DNA of 64,000 nt from Dehalococcoidia bacterium UBA2588 (GTDB lineage Bacteria; Chloroflexota; Dehalococcoidia; Lucifugimonadales; UBA3495), in the NCBI GenBank assembly GCA_002339805.1, contig DDKW01000033.1, positions 6,402 to 70,401 of the forward strand, given 5' to 3'. A program made the translations under genes and the position numbers. Positions 43,216-52,190 of this stretch are shown here, in pieces (the stretch's first letter is position 1; every line of letters starts with the position of its first letter). Under the pieces are notes generated by a model. It was not told the origin of the DNA. It saw only the letters and a list, made by a program, of their open reading frames with translations, and ran no database searches.

Positions 43216-44334
43216 ATGGGCTGGTCAAGACATCATAAAACAGGACTAATTTACCATTCCCCTCAAAGAGCGCTAGACGGTTACACCTTAGTATCTACCA
43301 GAGGAGGCACATGGACGAACCTCATAGACATGAAAGGAAATATATGCCATAGATGGGAAGACTTAGATGGCATCATGTATGCGCGACTACTTCCTAATGG
43401 AAATTTATTATTACGTAGTGGAGTTGCTGACGAAGCCGAAGGAATGGGAGGATCATCAAAATCACTTAAAGAACTTGATTGGGAAAGTAATGTTGTATGG
43501 GAATACAAGAATCCTATGCTTCATCATGACTTCAGAAGACTGCCTAATGGAAATACCGTCGCCTTAACTTGGGAAGTTCTGCCCGAATCTATCGCTGTCA
43601 ATGTCAAAGGTGGGTATATCGATGAAAATAGTACCACTCACATGTACGCAGATAAAATTATCGAGGTAGATCTCAAAGGAAATCTTGTCAAAGAAATACG
43701 TCTTTGGGAGAACTTGGATTTTGATGAAGATCAAATCTGTTTTTTAGAAAACCGAAAAGAATGGACACATGCAAACTCACTAGACTTTACTAATGACGGA
43801 GATTTTCTAGTAAGTTTTAGACAGACAAGTACCATAGGCATCGTTGATAACGAAACAGGTGCTTACAAATGGAAATGGGGGCCTGGCACAGTCTCCCATC
43901 AGCATAATCCTAATATGCTCAACAACGGGAACATTTTACTATTTGACAATGGAGCACACCGTAGAGGTATGAACTATTCTAGGCTTCTGGAAGTGAACCC
44001 GGCTAATGATGAAATCGAATGGGAGTATCTAGGAGATCCGGCAATGTCGTTCTATAGCTATAATATTAGTAATGCAGAACGGCTTTCCAACGGGAACACA
44101 TTAGTTTGCGAAGGAGCTCCAGGTAGGTTATTCGAAGTAACTCAATCAGGAGATATTGTCTGGGAATACATAAGCCCCCATTTTGTTTACAGTGCTACGA
44201 GTGCAGGAGGGAGTGTGTTTGGATACTCAAATGCAGTATTCCGAGCCCACAGGTATGAAGCGACTTTTGCAGGGTTCAAAGATCATGATTTAGACCCAAA
44301 TAAATATAGTAACCTAAACCGGATATTCTCTTAA
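43216..44334 (+). CDS. Arylsulfotransferase (ASST) family protein
   Basis: The preferred start ATG 43216 has a GGAG site at good spacing; an in-frame ATG 15 codons earlier does not. The 372 residues form repeated beta-propeller units such as ARLLPNGNLLLRSG, RRLPNGNTVALTWEV, NMLNNGNILLFDNG and ERLSNGNTLVCEGAP. A candidate catalytic His lies in WTHANSLDF. Family enzymes transfer sulfate from one phenol to another. No signal peptide is visible, whereas typical ASST is periplasmic. Its stop overlaps the convergent DUF3179 selenoprotein stop by 4 bp. Confidence 0.83.
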   Translation: MGWSRHHKTGLIYHSPQRALDGYTLVSTRGGTWTNLIDMKGNICHRWEDLDGIMYARLLPNGNLLLRSGVADEAEGMGGSSKSLKELDWESNVVWEYKNPMLHHDFRRLPNGNTVALTWEVLPESIAVNVKGGYIDENSTTHMYADKIIEVDLKGNLVKEIRLWENLDFDEDQICFLENRKEWTHANSLDFTNDGDFLVSFRQTSTIGIVDNETGAYKWKWGPGTVSHQHNPNMLNNGNILLFDNGAHRRGMNYSRLLEVNPANDEIEWEYLGDPAMSFYSYNISNAERLSNGNTLVCEGAPGRLFEVTQSGDIVWEYISPHFVYSATSAGGSVFGYSNAVFRAHRYEATFAGFKDHDLDPNKYSNLNRIFS

Positions 44335-45665
44335 TTGTTATATAAGTCCGTGTCTGGGTAGTGGTCCGTCCAAGCAAACCAGTAAGACAAATGACTTGGC
44401 AAGGATTGTAAGACGTGACCCTTTAGAGGTCCTTTAATGCAAACCCCATTTAAAGTGTTCCAGGAAGATTGTGTCTCTTTATCAATGGCTATTTCCACTC
44501 CATTATCTTTACTGCTGTAAGAAAACGTGAGTTCTTCACCCATTATGAAACGATCAAATACCCTAGTGGAATCAGTACCATCATGATAAAAAACAACTAG
44601 TGGAACCGCCCCCGCGTCATCATTTACAACTTTTGTTCGTGCCATCGATGACAATTCGTAGGCTTTTGAATATTTATCATCCGCGTAACCAATTACAAGA
44701 GCTTTATCTTCTAACCGATCATCTTCAACAAACTCTCCTTGCATGCCCGCAGTAGAATTTTTATAGTACGAGGTATTAAAATTTTGCATCATTTTCTGCA
44801 TCATCGTAGCATCTCTAGTTTCCAAAGCCAGAGTATCAGGGAATTCTTGCTTCCATTTCGTCCACGTTGTAATCATACTCGGAATCAATTCTAATTTAGT
44901 ACCTGTGTAAGGGCCTTGTACCGCTTCACCTACAAATTGGCTCCACAAACTATTTGACTTCGAATCATAAACAACTAATGCATTTCTAAGTACTCTACCT
45001 GCATGTCCAAATAGAAGTTCTTCTTGTTCAACTGTGCGGGAATACACCATTCCCGTATAGCATAATGGTCAATAAGTAACCAAGATAGCTTCATTTCCGA
45101 ATCTATCATTGATTACCTCATATACTTCCATATATTTTGCCGGATACGCCTTCTGAACACCATTATGATCTATACCAATAACCAAGTCATTGGCCCCAAA
45201 ATAGGAGCCCGCTTTATCAGCAGCAACGAAATTGGGATTGAATAAAGCTTCTTGCGATGCGCCTTGAAACCAATCAGAATCTGCAATTTTACCATCGGAA
45301 AACACATGATTAATTTTACTTGCTAATCTACTGATATATTTTTGCACTGTAGGTTCTGGAGTAGGTGTCATAGTAGGTTTAGGTTTCTCGGCAATCTTGG
45401 TTGCAATGACAGTAGGTTTCGCAGCAATCGAGGGGAGAGGCTCACTTGTCGGGTCAATTTTACTTATTTCAATTTCCGACGTCTTACTAATTTGAGTGGT
45501 AGGAGTACTAATTACAACCGTTGATTCAGCCTTGCTGGATTGTGTTTCAACAAGTGAATCTACATTAACATCAGAAGTGCTATTACCTGCACATCCAATA
45601 CCTATAGCAGTGATTATTAATAATCCAAAACATATATTTATGGACTTATTTTTCTTTTGAAACAA
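44331..45665 (-). CDS. DUF3179 lipoprotein, selenoprotein (UGA at 45069-45071 read as Sec)
   Basis: Conceptual translation gives 444 residues with UGA as codon 199. The frame before the UGA ends in EAILVTY, and after it continues Pro-Leu-Cys-Tyr-Thr-Gly-Met-Val-Tyr-Ser-Arg, so the join reads VTY-Sec-PLC. DUF3179 proteins normally have VTYCPLC here. A strong hairpin follows the UGA. The N-terminus is a signal peptide with a Cys near IGIGC (weak lipobox), then a Pro/Thr-rich linker (about 30-100), so the domain is outside the membrane. The start is TTG 45665 with a GAGGAG site. The DUF3179 function is unknown; Sec in a UxxC suggests a redox role. Without recoding it would be called as two separate genes. 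Confidence 0.88.
45037..45055 (-). promoter_or_regulatory. Bacterial SECIS-like hairpin of the DUF3179 gene
   Basis: On the minus strand CGGGAAT pairs over seven perfect base pairs with ATTCCCG around the loop GGTGT. The loop occupies nucleotides 21-25 after the UGA, two further than in the UGSC gene. The GGU at the loop start is the feature read by SelB. The stem lies within codons for Thr-Gly-Met-Val-Tyr-Ser-Arg, which are normal DUF3179 residues. Confidence 0.8.
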
Positions 45666-45783
45666 ATGAATACTCCTCTCATATTTGTAAGCTTAGTGTT
45701 TAGGTGTATAGTGTACCGCGTATCAACTAAGCTAATATAAAATATTTTAGCGATTAAATAAATAGATATGCAGGAATTAAATT

Positions 45784-47061
45784 GTGAGTTCTAGAATCCA
45801 TTATGGCTGGATAATCGTATTATTATCCGTTTTGCTCTATCTGTTTGGTGGCACATTAAATCAAGCTTTCGGAGCTTTGATAAATCCTTTAGAGCAAAAA
45901 TACGGGTGGAGTCATTCGGCAATATTAGCCGCCTATGGAATATCTGCTGTGGCAGGAGCTGTGTTATCTCCATACGTAGGAATGTTAAACGACCGTTATG
46001 GTGGTAAGTTTTTACTATTCATCAGCATCATTTCATTCTTGATAGGAGCGATCATCACAGCATTGGCCACTGATGTATGGCACATTTGGATATCATTCGG
46101 AATCTTTATGGGGATTACTCATGCCTGCTTAAACATTTCATTAATAACAACAATTTCATATTGGTTTGACAAGCAATTAGGAGTAGCTGTTGGGATCGTT
46201 CAAGCGGCCCAAGGATTTGGCCCTGGTATTACTACACTATTCTTGACATCAGTATTACCCATTTTAGGTGTACAAAATACTTTTTGGTTTATAAGCGTGG
46301 GAGGAAGTGTAATAATGCTCTTCCTTCTTATTTTTTACAGAAGTACTCCCCAGTCTTCAGGAATGACCCCTTTTGGGTCCAGTGAAGTATTTGGAGAACA
46401 ATTACCCAGGAACGAGGCAGTAGAAAAAATCCGACAACAAGTACATGCAAAAGCAGTACAAGGTACAGCGGAATTCTGGAAATTAGTGGCTGTACACCAT
46501 TTAGGGTGCGTGAGTCACGCTGTTATGATGATGCAGTTTATACCCATAGCTGTAACAGCCGGGATATCTTACACCACCGCAGGAATAGCGGCATCAATGT
46601 TTTTCACCATTAGTTCTATTACTAGATTTATAACTCCTGCAATTGCTGAAAAATTGGGCGCTAAAAACACTATGTTCGTAATGTTCCTTTGGCAAGCTAT
46701 ACCCATATTCTTCTTAATCTGGTCTGATGCTTCATGGCATTTCTATTTGTTCTCTGTGGTGTGGGGACTTGGATATGGGGGAGAAGGTTCCGCTTTTGCT
46801 GTAATCAATCGACAATATTATGGCCGTGGCTCATTTGGAAGATCATATGGATGGCAAATAATGGGAGCCGGGCTTGGGATGGCACTAGGAGGTTACATTG
46901 GCGGTCCCCTCTTTGACTTAACCGGGTCGCACACTTTGACTATATGTTTCTCCGGCGCTGCTAGCTTATTAGGAGCTTTGATTATATTCACCATGTCTTC
47001 TACGAAACAAATTTTAATCCCTAACTGGGAAGCCAATCTGCCCAAAAATCTGGAAACATAG
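45784..47061 (+). CDS. MFS transporter (monocarboxylate/oxalate-like)
   Basis: The 425-residue protein has about twelve membrane segments with HYGWIIVLLSVLLYLFGGTLNQAFGALI at its start and the MFS motif GMLNDRYGGKF, matching the oxalate:formate/monocarboxylate carrier group. The start is GTG 45784. It lies 35 nt ahead of the tandem flavin monooxygenases and could import their substrate. Confidence 0.85.
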   Translation: MSSRIHYGWIIVLLSVLLYLFGGTLNQAFGALINPLEQKYGWSHSAILAAYGISAVAGAVLSPYVGMLNDRYGGKFLLFISIISFLIGAIITALATDVWHIWISFGIFMGITHACLNISLITTISYWFDKQLGVAVGIVQAAQGFGPGITTLFLTSVLPILGVQNTFWFISVGGSVIMLFLLIFYRSTPQSSGMTPFGSSEVFGEQLPRNEAVEKIRQQVHAKAVQGTAEFWKLVAVHHLGCVSHAVMMMQFIPIAVTAGISYTTAGIAASMFFTISSITRFITPAIAEKLGAKNTMFVMFLWQAIPIFFLIWSDASWHFYLFSVVWGLGYGGEGSAFAVINRQYYGRGSFGRSYGWQIMGAGLGMALGGYIGGPLFDLTGSHTLTICFSGAASLLGALIIFTMSSTKQILIPNWEANLPKNLET

Positions 47062-47096
47062 TATAATCGACCTATATTCGGTAGTTAGGTGTAGCA

Positions 47097-48266
47097 ATGG
47101 CCATTGCATCCCGGAATACGAGTCTCATGGACGATATAGGAACAATAGCAGATATTTTATCCGTACATGCTATTGAATCTGACAATATTCGTAAAGTGCC
47201 TGACGAAATCATTAATATCCTTGCATCAAAAGGATTCTTTAGAATGAAGCTTCCATCTGAGCTAGGTGGAATAGATTCGGACATATTAACCTATATGGAC
47301 GTCATTGAAGAAATTAGTAGAATTGATTCATCTATAGGCTGGAACACTATGATCGGTAACAGCAGTATTGGTTGGCCAGGCTCTTTCCTTGATGACAAAG
47401 CTATTTCCATAATTTTCAAAGATGGTAAGGTTCCTCTGGCCTCTAGTGTCATGCAACCATCAGGCAAAGCTATTTCAGTAGAGGGCGGATTTTTACTCAC
47501 CGGTGAATGGGTGTTTTCCAGCGGAATTGATCATAGCGACTGGGTATTAGCAGGATTTACCATACCTACAGAAAAGCCCTTTAATCATAGAATAGCCTGC
47601 GTGCCCAAAAACGAATTAAGAGTGCACGATGATTGGAAGGTCATGGGCCTTCAAGGTACTGGAAGTCGTGGCTACTCTGCTTCGAATTTGTTTGTCCCTG
47701 CTCACTTCAGCTGGAGCATGACAAACGACAAACCATTAAGAGGTGGGCCTATAAATTATCTTGGCAGGCCTGGATTCGTAACCATGGATCATGCCGCGTT
47801 CGCTCTAGGAGTAGGTAAAAGATCCCTAGAAACCATCATTGAAATATCTAAAACTAAAGTTAGAGGTTATAACACAGACCGACTCCATATCGCTGATCGA
47901 GACTCATTCAAGAGAGATCTTGGGCTAGCACAAACAAAACTAGCGGCGGCAAGGGCTCTAGTCAAAGAGAGTCATCTGAAAGCCTGGAATTACTGCGAAC
48001 AAAAACAAATACCTCCTCCAATTTTACAAAGCGAAATGCGCAACGCATGTGTATTTGCTACTGAAACCTCAGAAGAAGTGGCCCAGATGGCATTTAAATA
48101 TGGCGGAGGAACTGCTTTATACTTGCACAATAACCTCCAAAAATATTTCCGAGACCTAGCAGCATCTGCACAACACATGATGGTTAACGCTTCATCATAT
48201 GAAAATTATGCTAATTTTCTTTTGGGTGTTGAAGGTGCAGATCCCATGGGACTTCGATCCACATAG
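47097..48266 (+). CDS. Acyl-CoA dehydrogenase-fold flavin monooxygenase, copy 1
   Basis: The 389-residue protein has the group D flavin monooxygenase fold (HpaB/DszC-like): an N-terminal helical domain with PSELGGIDSDILTYMDVIEEISRIDSSIGWNTMIGNS, a beta domain with GGFLLTGEWVFSSGIDHSDWV, and a C-terminal helical domain with YGGGTALYLHNNLQKYFRDLAASAQHMMV. It should use FMNH2 or FADH2 from a separate reductase. It is highly similar to the next gene throughout. Start ATG 47097 with an AGGTG site. Confidence 0.82.
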   Translation: MAIASRNTSLMDDIGTIADILSVHAIESDNIRKVPDEIINILASKGFFRMKLPSELGGIDSDILTYMDVIEEISRIDSSIGWNTMIGNSSIGWPGSFLDDKAISIIFKDGKVPLASSVMQPSGKAISVEGGFLLTGEWVFSSGIDHSDWVLAGFTIPTEKPFNHRIACVPKNELRVHDDWKVMGLQGTGSRGYSASNLFVPAHFSWSMTNDKPLRGGPINYLGRPGFVTMDHAAFALGVGKRSLETIIEISKTKVRGYNTDRLHIADRDSFKRDLGLAQTKLAAARALVKESHLKAWNYCEQKQIPPPILQSEMRNACVFATETSEEVAQMAFKYGGGTALYLHNNLQKYFRDLAASAQHMMVNASSYENYANFLLGVEGADPMGLRST

Positions 48267-48309
48267 TACTGTGCCAGCAAATTTTTAGTTATTTTGGGGA
48301 AACTTGAAA

Positions 48310-49467
48310 ATGATGGAAGAACAGACACTTTTAGATAAAGTTAAAGAATTAGCACCAGAGCTCGAAAGAAAATGTGCAGATGCGGATAGTCTGGGCAAAT
48401 TACCTATGGACGTTGTACAAATACTTAGAGACAACGGACTTTTCACTATGAAGTTAGCATCAGAACTTGGTGGTATTGATGCTGACATCGTTACCTATAT
48501 GGATGTTATCGAGGAATTAAGTCGCATAGATGGCGCCATTGGATGGAATACAATGATAGGTAACAGCGCTATAGGGAGACCTGGAGCTTTCCTTCCGCAA
48601 GTAGCTATCAACACTATATTTAACAACAATGAGATTCCTTTAGCAGCTAGTGTACCCAGCCCCTCAGGCAAAGGGGTCAGAACAAAAGGCGGATTTATAC
48701 TATCAGGAACTTGGTATTTTTCGAGTGGAATCAATCAAAGCACTTGGGTTTCTGGAGGATTCGTAGTAGAAAATGAGAAACATTCGTCTCCCAGAATTGC
48801 GTGCGTGCCAACTTCCAATTTAACGATTCATGATAATTGGAAAGTAATGGGACTCAAAGGCACTGGTAGCTGCAGCTATTCAGCTGAAGAGGTATTTGTA
48901 TCAGACGATTTTACTTTCCCTATTAATAACGAAGTCCCTCTAAGAGGTGGCCCTATGAATTATCTTGGACGTCCGGGATTTGTTACTATTGATCATGCTG
49001 CAGTTGCACTGGGTATCGCAAAAAGAGCTTTAGAAACAATAGTGGAAATATCTAAGCATAAAATGCGTGGATACAATTCTGACCTAAAAGCAGTATCAGA
49101 AAGGGGATACTTTAAAAAAGACCTAGGATTCGCTCAGACCAAATTAGCAGCAGCAAGGGCTCTAGTCAAAGAAAGTCACCTCAAAGCATGGGAATACACC
49201 ACTCAAAAAATGGTACCCCCTCCATTAATACAAAGTGAAATGCGAAATTCTGGGGTATATGCCACAGAAGTTTCTGAGGAAGTGACCCAAATTGCATTCA
49301 AATACGGGGGTGGCGGTGCGCTGTACCTTGATAGTAAATTACAGAAATGTTACCGTGATGTGGCAGCGACTGGCCAGCATATGATGGTAAATATGTCATC
49401 TTATGAAAATTATGCTAATTTCTTACTACAGGTTGATGGAGCTGACGCAATGGGTGTAAAAAAATAA
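48310..49467 (+). CDS. Acyl-CoA dehydrogenase-fold flavin monooxygenase, copy 2
   Basis: The paralogue (385 residues from ATG 48310, with a GGGGA site; a TTG two codons earlier is also possible) keeps all the blocks of copy 1 and clearly arose by tandem duplication. Differences cluster in the region between the beta and C-terminal domains and in the loop after RGGPMNYLGRPGFVT, where substrate choice would be set. Its stop codon shares one base with the ATG of arsM, so the two are translationally linked. Confidence 0.82.
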   Translation: MMEEQTLLDKVKELAPELERKCADADSLGKLPMDVVQILRDNGLFTMKLASELGGIDADIVTYMDVIEELSRIDGAIGWNTMIGNSAIGRPGAFLPQVAINTIFNNNEIPLAASVPSPSGKGVRTKGGFILSGTWYFSSGINQSTWVSGGFVVENEKHSSPRIACVPTSNLTIHDNWKVMGLKGTGSCSYSAEEVFVSDDFTFPINNEVPLRGGPMNYLGRPGFVTIDHAAVALGIAKRALETIVEISKHKMRGYNSDLKAVSERGYFKKDLGFAQTKLAAARALVKESHLKAWEYTTQKMVPPPLIQSEMRNSGVYATEVSEEVTQIAFKYGGGGALYLDSKLQKCYRDVAATGQHMMVNMSSYENYANFLLQVDGADAMGVKK

Positions 49468-50216
49468 TGCAAACTTCTGACAACAATCAAATCATTATTA
49501 ACGTTACTAACCGATATACCGATTTAGCAGTTTCTTCTAACGACTGCTGCGGGGAGGAATCAAATGGATATGCGAATAATTCTCCAGAATACCCCAAAGA
49601 AGAGCTCGTAACATTAATACCCACTGTAACTGAAGTATCCGCTGGATGTGGCAATCCTTTAACTATTAGTACCATCCGGCCTAATGAAACCGTTGTTGAT
49701 TTCGGTAGTGGAGGAGGAATTGATTGTTTCCTCGCATCCAAACAAACCGGGCCCAACGGGAAAGTCTACGGAGTAGATATGACGCCAGCTATGATTAATT
49801 TAGCTAACAAAAACAAAGAGAAATTGGGAATTCAGAACGTTGAATTTATTGAAAATCAAATTGATCAGACGGGTATTGCCTCCGAATCAGTCGACGTTAT
49901 ACTCTCAAACTGCGTCATAAATCTTGCCCCTGACAAGAGCAACGTGTTTAAAGAAGCATTTCGTATATTGAAAAATCAAGGACGACTCCAAATATGCGAT
50001 ATAGTACTTTCTGGGAATTTACCTGATGAAGCTATCACTGATGACAATTGGTGTCATTGTCTATCAGGGGCTCTACTAAAAGCCGATTACCTAGAATCTA
50101 TAAGTGATGCGGGGTTCACATCCGTTGAGACCATTTCAGAAAGAGTGTATCAACCAGATTCAGAACATGAATGGATGAAGTCCGTATACAGCATATCTAT
50201 ACTCGCCACTAAATAA
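49467..50216 (+). CDS. arsM: Arsenite methyltransferase ArsM
   Basis: The 249-residue SAM-dependent methyltransferase has GSGGGIDCFLAS as the SAM loop and the ArsM-type segments SAGCGNP and SNCVINLAPDK, with a C-terminal Cys site at WCHCLSGALLKADYLE. Together with the N-terminal NDCCGEE, these supply the Cys residues that hold As(III). It would methylate arsenite. The start overlaps the upstream stop by one base (TAATG), an unusual coupling of arsM to a flavin monooxygenase. No arsR or other ars gene is nearby. Confidence 0.87.
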   Translation: MQTSDNNQIIINVTNRYTDLAVSSNDCCGEESNGYANNSPEYPKEELVTLIPTVTEVSAGCGNPLTISTIRPNETVVDFGSGGGIDCFLASKQTGPNGKVYGVDMTPAMINLANKNKEKLGIQNVEFIENQIDQTGIASESVDVILSNCVINLAPDKSNVFKEAFRILKNQGRLQICDIVLSGNLPDEAITDDNWCHCLSGALLKADYLESISDAGFTSVETISERVYQPDSEHEWMKSVYSISILATK

Positions 50217-50220
50217 TCAC

Positions 50221-50886
50221 TTAATCAATTTTTCTGCCCAATCTAAACCCTTTTATGTGATCTGGAACATCAATGTGAGATGGTAAAACAGAGTCAGGAA
50301 CCGCTTCCCCTATAGACGTCCGAAAAGGAATAACTCCTGCCCAGATGGGAAGATCATAATCTTCGGCATCATCTACGGGTGCTCCTGATCTAACTTTCAC
50401 AGATCCTTCCTCGATAGGCATTCCAAGTATCATGGTGGCTCTAATCTCTTGAGGCTTCACTGGACGCAGCGTTTCCCATCTGCCAGGTATCAAATTGTCT
50501 ACAAAATCTTTTAATGCTTCTTCTTTTCTACTATCAGAGATTAATTCAGCGATTCCAAACAATGTTACTGACCTGTAATTAGCCGAATGATGTAGCCCAC
50601 TCCTGGCCAACACCAATCCATCAAATTGGAATATATTAATTGCCACTGGAGTAGATTCTGCAGACTTAAGAAATCTGCTAGCGGATGAACCGTGCCAATA
50701 AATCCAATTCTCTTTTCGCCACTGAAATGTAGGTGTTATGTAAGGTTGTGAATCTATAGTGTAAGAAACATGGCACATAGGTGTGCTATCTATGATCTCA
50801 TAAGCCGTTTCTCTATCATAAATTCCCCGTGAAGGATTTCTGATTACCCTTGTTTTCCTAGTTTTCCGTAGATTGTCATCATTCAT
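50221..50886 (-). CDS. Pyridoxamine 5'-phosphate oxidase-like FMN-binding protein
   Basis: The 221-residue split-barrel protein has the PNPOx-like pattern CHVSYTIDSQPYITPTFQWRKENWIYWHGS and HHSANYRSVTLFG, as in NimA/5-nitroimidazole-reductase-like flavoproteins. It binds FMN or F420, or possibly heme; the sequence does not decide. ATG 50886 is preferred over a TTG six codons upstream, which has no ribosome site. It converges with arsM with 4 nt between stops. Confidence 0.83.
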   Translation of the reverse strand: MNDDNLRKTRKTRVIRNPSRGIYDRETAYEIIDSTPMCHVSYTIDSQPYITPTFQWRKENWIYWHGSSASRFLKSAESTPVAINIFQFDGLVLARSGLHHSANYRSVTLFGIAELISDSRKEEALKDFVDNLIPGRWETLRPVKPQEIRATMILGMPIEEGSVKVRSGAPVDDAEDYDLPIWAGVIPFRTSIGEAVPDSVLPSHIDVPDHIKGFRLGRKID

Positions 50887-51024
50887 ACGTACTTCCCGCT
50901 CCAATAGTTCGCGAATTCTACCTAAGAGATATACTGATGTCTATCCCAGACTTTCAATTTTCAAATTATTATGTTTGTAGTAGTATGCATTCAATAATTT
51001 GTTAATCTTTCGGAGCAAAACAAC

Positions 51025-51525
51025 ATGAATCAATTAGGAAAGTATTTCCCTTTCCCTGAATTAATTAATGACGTCGCTGCTCGATTTGTGGCCCTTGGCG
51101 TGCTCAGTATGTCGGTAACTGCACTTTTGCTTGTGCTAATTGAAACATACCTGGCGTACATACCCATCACGATGTTGTTATGCGGATTTGCAGCACGAGT
51201 AGGTTTCGGACCAAAGTTCAGTCCATTGGCACTAATCGTCACAAAAGTAATAGTACCGAACACATCATTTAATGAAAAATTTGTGCCCGGCCCTCCTAAA
51301 AGGTTTGCTCAAATGATAGGTTTAATAACTTCCGCTATCATTTTGATTAGCCTCGCATTGGGTTTTTCTATAATATCAGCAACATTCCTCGTGATATTAT
51401 CTGTATTTGCATTTCTGGAATCAGCACTAGGTTACTGTTTCGGTTGCAAGATATTTAAAACATTAATTAACCTAGGACTGATCCCAGAGTCTACCTGCGA
51501 ATTATGTGCAAATTACAATTATTAA
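51025..51525 (+). CDS. DUF4395 membrane protein
   Basis: The 166-residue protein has four hydrophobic segments and the DUF4395 pattern, including RFAQMIGL and the end motif GYCFGCKIF, plus a C-terminal CELCANYNY. The paired Cys motifs on the membrane protein suggest thiol chemistry or metal binding. The family is often found near sulfurtransferase genes, but none is here. Start ATG 51025 with a GGAG site. Confidence 0.8.
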   Translation: MNQLGKYFPFPELINDVAARFVALGVLSMSVTALLLVLIETYLAYIPITMLLCGFAARVGFGPKFSPLALIVTKVIVPNTSFNEKFVPGPPKRFAQMIGLITSAIILISLALGFSIISATFLVILSVFAFLESALGYCFGCKIFKTLINLGLIPESTCELCANYNY

Positions 51526-51545
51526 AAAGTACCAGCCCGTTCCGA

Positions 51546-52190
51546 TTACTTCTTTATAATGACCAAGCCGATATGAATCGAATACGCAGATATTGCTATA
51601 TATGTTAATCCCCAGTAAGCACTGATTATTTCCCATGAACTAGTATCATTCATAGCAACCACGCCGGCTACAGCACTGATAGCAAACAATATTGCAATTA
51701 TTAACGAAAAGATTTTATTGAATTCTCCTCGAGTCGAAAGCCCCAAAGCAAAGAACATTATGCCAATAGCTCCTACCAATCCTCCCATAGTTTGTACTCC
51801 ACCGAGCATAGCAGAGATATCGGAATCGCCTCCAACCCAAGCAAAAGCCTGGAGTGCTCCTATTGCTAAAACAATACTAATGATATTGAATAAGAACAGC
51901 GTTGATCCCAATCCTGTAAACCCATCTCCTACTCCATCAGCTTTGCACATTCCGTGTACTACTCTTAGTCCATGGTATGCACACACTAATGCTACTGGTA
52001 TCACCAACAATATGAGTCTTTCATATGCCAAAGCATTTGCAGCGGCATTTGCGCGGCCACCGAAGTCCGCAGGAGAAAGTCCCGCTCCAGTTGAAAACAG
52101 CATTTCGCTTAATATGTATATTAGCGTTGCAAGTGCGGGCCCGATAATGAGGCATAAACCTCCAACCTTATTAGGTGTATATGAATCCAT
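51546..52190 (-). CDS. Multi-pass membrane protein of unknown function
   Basis: The 214-residue protein has about six membrane segments. The loops are short, with ADFGGRANAAANALAYERL after the first helix and CKADGVGDGFTGLG between helices 2 and 3. No signature of a known transporter is visible. The start ATG 52190 has a perfect GGGAGGT site, so it is probably well expressed. Confidence 0.75.
   Translation of the reverse strand: MDSYTPNKVGGLCLIIGPALATLIYILSEMLFSTGAGLSPADFGGRANAAANALAYERLILLVIPVALVCAYHGLRVVHGMCKADGVGDGFTGLGSTLFLFNIISIVLAIGALQAFAWVGGDSDISAMLGGVQTMGGLVGAIGIMFFALGLSTRGEFNKIFSLIIAILFAISAVAGVVAMNDTSSWEIISAYWGLTYIAISAYSIHIGLVIIKK

Noticed and set aside
44331..45068. DUF3179 split explained as a pseudogene
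   Set aside because: Frame is kept on both sides of the UGA, the lost residue is a Cys position, and a SECIS-like hairpin follows. Recoding explains all three; a random nonsense mutation explains none.
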